DNA of 64,000 nt from Methylobacterium sp. 77 (GTDB taxonomy: Bacteria; Pseudomonadota; Alphaproteobacteria; Rhizobiales; Beijerinckiaceae). Shown here piece after piece: positions 60,913 to 64,000 of this stretch (its first letter is position 1; the number at the start of each line of letters is the position of its first letter). The position numbers were made by a program, and so were the translations under genes. The notes under the pieces are model-generated. The model saw nothing but the letters and a program-made list of their open reading frames with translations, searched no databases and had not been told where the DNA came from. The stretch spans positions 1,458,011-1,522,010 of the forward strand of contig NZ_KB910516.1 of the NCBI RefSeq assembly GCF_000372825.1. Reading direction: 5' to 3'.

Positions 60913-61026
60913 GTCGCATGACGGCGCTTGTCGTGGCGGAATCGATCTGTTATCCGCTGCGCCGCGCCACACGAAACGCCCGCACCGCCCTCCGGCGGAG
61001 ATCGCGGCGTACCGAGTGGTACCGAT

Positions 61027-61111
61027 GCGGCCATGGCGGAATTGGTAGACGCGCTAGCTTGAGGTGCTAGTCCTGCAAGGGGTGGAGGTTCGAGTCCTCT
61101 TGGCCGCACCA
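61027..61111 (+). tRNA. tRNA-Leu (anticodon GAG)
   Basis: The 85-base class II tRNA has acceptor stem GCGGCCA/TGGCCGC, D-arm GGCGGAATTGGTAGAC, anticodon stem CTAGC/GCTAG with loop TTGAGGT (anticodon GAG), a long variable arm and an encoded CCA. The T-arm and 3' end (GGTTCGAGTCC ... CACCA) form a typical integration target. Confidence 0.97.
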
Positions 61112-61113
61112 AC

Positions 61114-61340
61114 TCATTCGAGTTGTTGTTTCCCCGGCGTCAGAGCGGTCCAGGCCTTCGGGCCGGCTGTGTTTTTTGCAAAATCTTTAGCAAGCGACGT
61201 TCGCTCCGCGTTTCTACGGTGAGCGTTCAGCGTCACGATCGCGCTCTGCGCCAAGGCCCAAGTGCGGGCCAGAGACAGCTCCAAATTTTGTTCACGGATG
61301 CCAGCGTGTGGTCGGTGACCGTCGCGATGTCCTGCGGCGT
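61114..61340 (-). pseudogene. Decayed tyrosine integrase C-terminus next to tRNA-Leu
   Basis: Minus-strand translation gives TPQDIATVTDHTLASVNKI, close to the conserved IxxxTGHxxxxxVxxI segment of phage-type integrases. After a frameshift it continues as LARTWALAQSAIVTLNAHRR and ends at a stop two bases past the tRNA CCA end. The nucleophile-tyrosine region is disrupted by the frameshift, and no clear N-terminal part remains upstream, only scrambled protein-like patches up to about 61577. Integrases beside tRNA 3' ends mark integrated phage or island DNA. Confidence 0.6.
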
Positions 61341-61652
61341 TCATCCGGCCTCCACCGGCATGGCCGGTCCGCGCCTCATAGGCGGTTTGCTCTTCGACGA
61401 TCGGGAGCGGGTTCGTTTCGTTTCGGGCCGGATCCTGCGGCAACGACCGGCGATCCGGCACATGTCCCCTGGCTCCGCGGACGCCTTCTCCGCATCGTCC
61501 CACTCGCCTCCGACGTAGGATTCCACAAATATTCGCTGTTTCAAGTTTTGCGCTCGTGTTTCGTAACTGAATTTCAATCCTGATTATTCTAAATGCCGCA
61601 GACCGATCACGGATATGCATCGGATGAATCATATCATATAGGATATGCGATC

Positions 61653-62837
61653 ATGGCTTCGGTATCGTTTACTTATCACGCCGATTACGATCCTGGCGAT
61701 ACCGTTGTCTTGGATCAAAACGCACTGAATATTAACTCCAGTCCGAGCGTTTCTATTACGATCGGTCCGTTTTTCATGGATCGATTCGTCCTGAACAACT
61801 CGGGATTTTATCAGGCCTCCGGTGCCTATTTTACCGACGCCCAGCACCTGGACGTCGATCTGTTCGGTCCCATTCCAAAGACCATCACCGGGACCGAATA
61901 TTCCATATCTGCCGATCTGTCGGACAACACCGGCGTCGTCTATCTGACGGGCGGTACTTTCGGCGACGTTTTGCGCGCGGGCTCGAATGCTGACACGGTG
62001 AATGGTGGCGACGGGAACGACGTTCTGGAAGGCGGGGCGGGCGCCGATATTATCAATGGTGGCAACGGGTTCAACACCGCGAGCTATGACCGTTCCGCGT
62101 CCGGTGTCACCGTCGATCTCACCACCGGCGACACCACCGGCGGAGACGCCGCAGGCGATGCCCTCACCCAGATCCAGAAGCTCGTCGGCAGCGCACACGC
62201 GGACAGCCTGACCGGTGACAATCTCGACAACACGCTCGTCGGCAACGGTGGCGGCGATGCGCTATATGGCATGGACGGTCACGACCGCCTGGTCATCACC
62301 GATGCACCGGCGTTCATCGATGGCGGTACCGGCAAGGACCTTCTCTTCGTCACGGGCGGCGGCACGGTGAGCCTCGCCGAGGCCGCGTTCACCGGCATCG
62401 AGACCGTCTACGTCCGCAACGACACGACGCTGGACATGTCCGCGGTCGAGACCGGCTCGAAGATCGTCTCGCAGTCGACGAACGGCCATCATGTGGAGAT
62501 CATCGGCACGTCCGGCAGCGATCGCATCCAGGCCGGCAAGGGTGGCGACACCATCGAAGGCGGTGCAGGGGGTGACAAGCTGTTCGCCGGCGCGGGCGCC
62601 GACACCTTCCATTTCGAGACGGGCTTCGGCCGCGACAACATTTACAACTTCGTCGCCGGGACCGACCGGTTCGATGTGTCCGCCCTCGTCGACAGTTTCG
62701 ATCAGATCGAGTTCACCACGCTCGCCAGCGGCACCCTCATCACGTTCGCCGGAGCGGAGGCCGGCACCAAGATCATCCTTCACGACGTTGCCGCGTCCTC
62801 ACTTCATGCGGACGATTTCGGGTTCCTGAGCATTTGA
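61653..62837 (+). CDS. RTX-type calcium-binding protein
   Basis: I chose ATG 61653, behind AGGATATGCGATC; the frame is open 60 bases upstream. The 394-residue product has a beta-rich N-terminal part of about 110 residues, then RTX-like repeats (GSNADTVNGGDGNDVLEGGA, GADIINGGNGFNTASYDRSA, GGDTIEGGAGGDKLFAGAGA). The C-terminal FHFETGFGRDNIYNFVAGTD is typical for type I secreted proteins. It probably binds calcium after secretion. It sits between an integrase remnant and an aldo/keto reductase remnant, so it may have arrived by transfer. The 5' region is lower in GC than the rest. Confidence 0.88.
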   Translation: MASVSFTYHADYDPGDTVVLDQNALNINSSPSVSITIGPFFMDRFVLNNSGFYQASGAYFTDAQHLDVDLFGPIPKTITGTEYSISADLSDNTGVVYLTGGTFGDVLRAGSNADTVNGGDGNDVLEGGAGADIINGGNGFNTASYDRSASGVTVDLTTGDTTGGDAAGDALTQIQKLVGSAHADSLTGDNLDNTLVGNGGGDALYGMDGHDRLVITDAPAFIDGGTGKDLLFVTGGGTVSLAEAAFTGIETVYVRNDTTLDMSAVETGSKIVSQSTNGHHVEIIGTSGSDRIQAGKGGDTIEGGAGGDKLFAGAGADTFHFETGFGRDNIYNFVAGTDRFDVSALVDSFDQIEFTTLASGTLITFAGAEAGTKIILHDVAASSLHADDFGFLSI

Positions 62838-63054
62838 CGCATCGCCCTGGCCTGGGTCATGGGCCGGCGGGGGATCGCCTCCACGCTGATGGGCGTGAGT
62901 CGGGCTGAGCAGGTGACCGACAACGTCGCCGCGCTCGATGTCGACTTGTCGGCCGAGCATCGCACCCCCGCGCATGCTCCACACCCTGTTCACGCCGGCC
63001 CTGCGACGGCAGGTCGTGTTCGGAGGTCGATCGGTCCGGAGGCTGAGCGACTGA
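62838..63054 (+). pseudogene. Aldo/keto reductase C-terminal remnant
   Basis: Directly after the RTX stop, the sequence reads RIALAWVMGRRGIASTLMGV then SRAEQVTDNVAALDVDLSAE, the typical C-terminal cofactor-site region of aldo/keto reductases. A frame change near 62975 is followed by MLHTLFTPALRRQVVFGGRS, the usual end of this group, closing at TGA 63054. The barrel core (about 250 residues) is missing. It is a 3' fragment with one frameshift, fused in position to the RTX gene by deletion or insertion. Confidence 0.75.
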
Positions 63055-63063
63055 GCCTCGGCC

Positions 63064-63678
63064 TCACGGCGCCTTCTGCGTCGGGTAGGTGAAGGTCGGC
63101 GCGGCCTGCAGGTCCGCCTTGGTCTGGCGGATCTCCGCCTCGATGGGCTCGCCGATCTGGATGGTCGCCGGCCCCTTCGTGGCATCGGTCGTGATGGCCG
63201 GTCCCGCCGGTCCCGTCGCCTGGCCGGTGTCGCCGGTGGTCTCCGCGTTGAGCACGGCGTCGCCGGACTTGGCGCCCGGCATGGTCTCCGGCGTCACCTT
63301 GGCCGCCTGGGCTTCCGAGGGAGCATCCTTCGGCTTGACGATGGACGGGTCCGGCGCCTGCCCCGCCTTCGCGTCGGTGTTCCACGCCATCTGGTCGAAC
63401 GGGACCGCGATCCGCTTGCCTCCGACTCCGAGGAAGCCGCCGACATCGATCACCACGGCCTGGATGCGGCCGTTCCCGTCCATCATCACATCCTCGATCG
63501 TGCCGACCTTGACGTGGTCCTGTCCGACCACGCGCAGTCCGATAACCTTGGATGCCTTGAAGCTGCCGAGAGGCGCCTGAGTGAGGAAAGCGGATTTGCC
63601 GCCCTGGGCATCCTGCGCGAGAGCCGGCGCCGCCGCGACGGCGAGGATGAGCGCAAGGGTACGGACCAGTGCCGGCAT
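63064..63678 (-). CDS. Exported PRC-barrel protein
   Basis: The 204-residue protein has a signal peptide (residues 1-21, ending PALAQDA). Residues 38-100 form a PRC-barrel (FKASKVIGLRVVGQDHVKVG, TIEDVMMDGNGRIQAVVIDV, GGFLGVGGKRIAVPFDQMAW). The rest is a Pro/Ala/Thr/Lys-rich low-complexity tail. Exported PRC-barrel proteins are common in Methylobacterium; roles in envelope or stress adaptation are supposed but unproven. It is monocistronic on the minus strand. Confidence 0.87.
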   Translation of the reverse strand: MPALVRTLALILAVAAAPALAQDAQGGKSAFLTQAPLGSFKASKVIGLRVVGQDHVKVGTIEDVMMDGNGRIQAVVIDVGGFLGVGGKRIAVPFDQMAWNTDAKAGQAPDPSIVKPKDAPSEAQAAKVTPETMPGAKSGDAVLNAETTGDTGQATGPAGPAITTDATKGPATIQIGEPIEAEIRQTKADLQAAPTFTYPTQKAP

Positions 63679-63781
63679 GTCGGTTCTTCCAATCGATCGG
63701 GAACGATCTACCGGACCTCAACACATGCGGGCGGCCCCTGGTTCATCCCGGCCCGGCCCTTACCCGGACCGCTACGGCCGT

Positions 63782-64000
63782 TCAGGACCCTGAGCGGAAC
63801 ACCCGCGCGACGGCGGCGCGCTCCGGCAGCGCGGCGCGGATATCCGGCCAGGATGTCCGCAGGACGGTGTAGGCGGCCTGGAACGAGAAGATGACCGCGA
63901 TCAGGTCCAGCGCGTATTCTGGCCAGCGCACCGGGGCGAGATGCGCGAAGACGCTCAGACCCGAGGTGAGGAGGGCGGCGACGGCGTCGTTGCGCGCATT
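63782..64000 (-). CDS. Partial CDF-like cation transporter (C-terminal part)
   Basis: Seventy-two codons and a stop at 63782-63784 read NARNDAVAALLTSGLSVFAH then DLIAVIFSFQAAYTVLRTSW, with two membrane helices. The RNDA motif followed by a helix and the final TVLR helix resembles the fourth to sixth helices of short cation diffusion facilitator proteins. The gene continues beyond the window, so size and identity are uncertain. Confidence 0.6.
   Translation of the reverse strand, partial: NARNDAVAALLTSGLSVFAHLAPVRWPEYALDLIAVIFSFQAAYTVLRTSWPDIRAALPERAAVARVFRSGS

Overview
The window looks like chromosome from a high-GC alphaproteobacterium of the order Hyphomicrobiales (Rhizobiales), most likely Methylobacterium or Methylorubrum. 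This placement is an inference from gene content (SoxCD-type sulfite dehydrogenase, several NitT/TauT-family importers, RTX-type calcium-binding proteins, TAT-exported proteins) and strong G/C at third codon positions. No rRNA or other species marker is present.

Layout. (1) 1-5.2 kb is an eroded accessory zone: a frameshifted phage-type lysozyme, the orphan C-terminus of an RTX/serralysin-type protein, and several very small membrane or secreted proteins. (2) 5.2-11.1 kb holds a TetR-controlled RND efflux operon behind a double palindromic operator. (3) 11.3-28.5 kb is a large sulfur-scavenging region. It has two complete NitT/TauT/Ssu-type ABC importers, a MetNIQ-type importer (metQ apart from metNI), two intact FMN-dependent NtaA/DszA-type monooxygenases, an SfnB/DszC-like flavin monooxygenase and SoxC-SoxD. 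Two head-to-head truncated genes in the middle record a deletion that removed both 5' ends. The likely logic is import of organosulfur compounds, oxidative release of sulfite, and sulfite oxidation. (4) 28.8-31.4 kb has a PfkB sugar kinase divergent from a GntR/UTRA regulator, then a truncated IS5-type transposase.

(5) 31.5-39.2 kb is the most unusual locus. A third TauABC-like importer, whose binding protein carries a NosL-like C-terminal extension, is divergent from a Crp/Fnr regulator. Facing it is an operon for a DUF971 protein, an AprA/FrdA-like flavoprotein, a 2[4Fe-4S] ferredoxin and a HEAT-repeat protein. I read it as an uncharacterised uptake-plus-redox system for a sulfur or related compound. 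(6) 39.3-44.4 kb has housekeeping and regulatory genes (rsgA, gpmA, a holin-like membrane protein, a LuxR-type regulator) and a 21-bp minisatellite that encodes a heptapeptide repeat.

(7) 44.5-50.9 kb is a tightly overlapping six-gene operon (TPR/O-GlcNAc transferase-like protein, DegT aminotransferase, WbqC-like, PhyH-like, methyltransferase, GNAT), most likely for making and attaching a modified sugar to a surface protein or glycan. (8) 51.2-64 kb has a photolyase-like FAD-domain protein, tRNA-Lys, tgt-queA (queuosine), a CDF metal exporter, two RTX-like proteins, a PepSY membrane protein, lipB, an isolated fliN and tRNA-Leu. Next to tRNA-Leu lie a decayed integrase and an aldo/keto reductase tail, which look like the scar of an integrated element. 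The window ends inside another CDF-like transporter.

No rRNA, CRISPR array or replication origin was seen.
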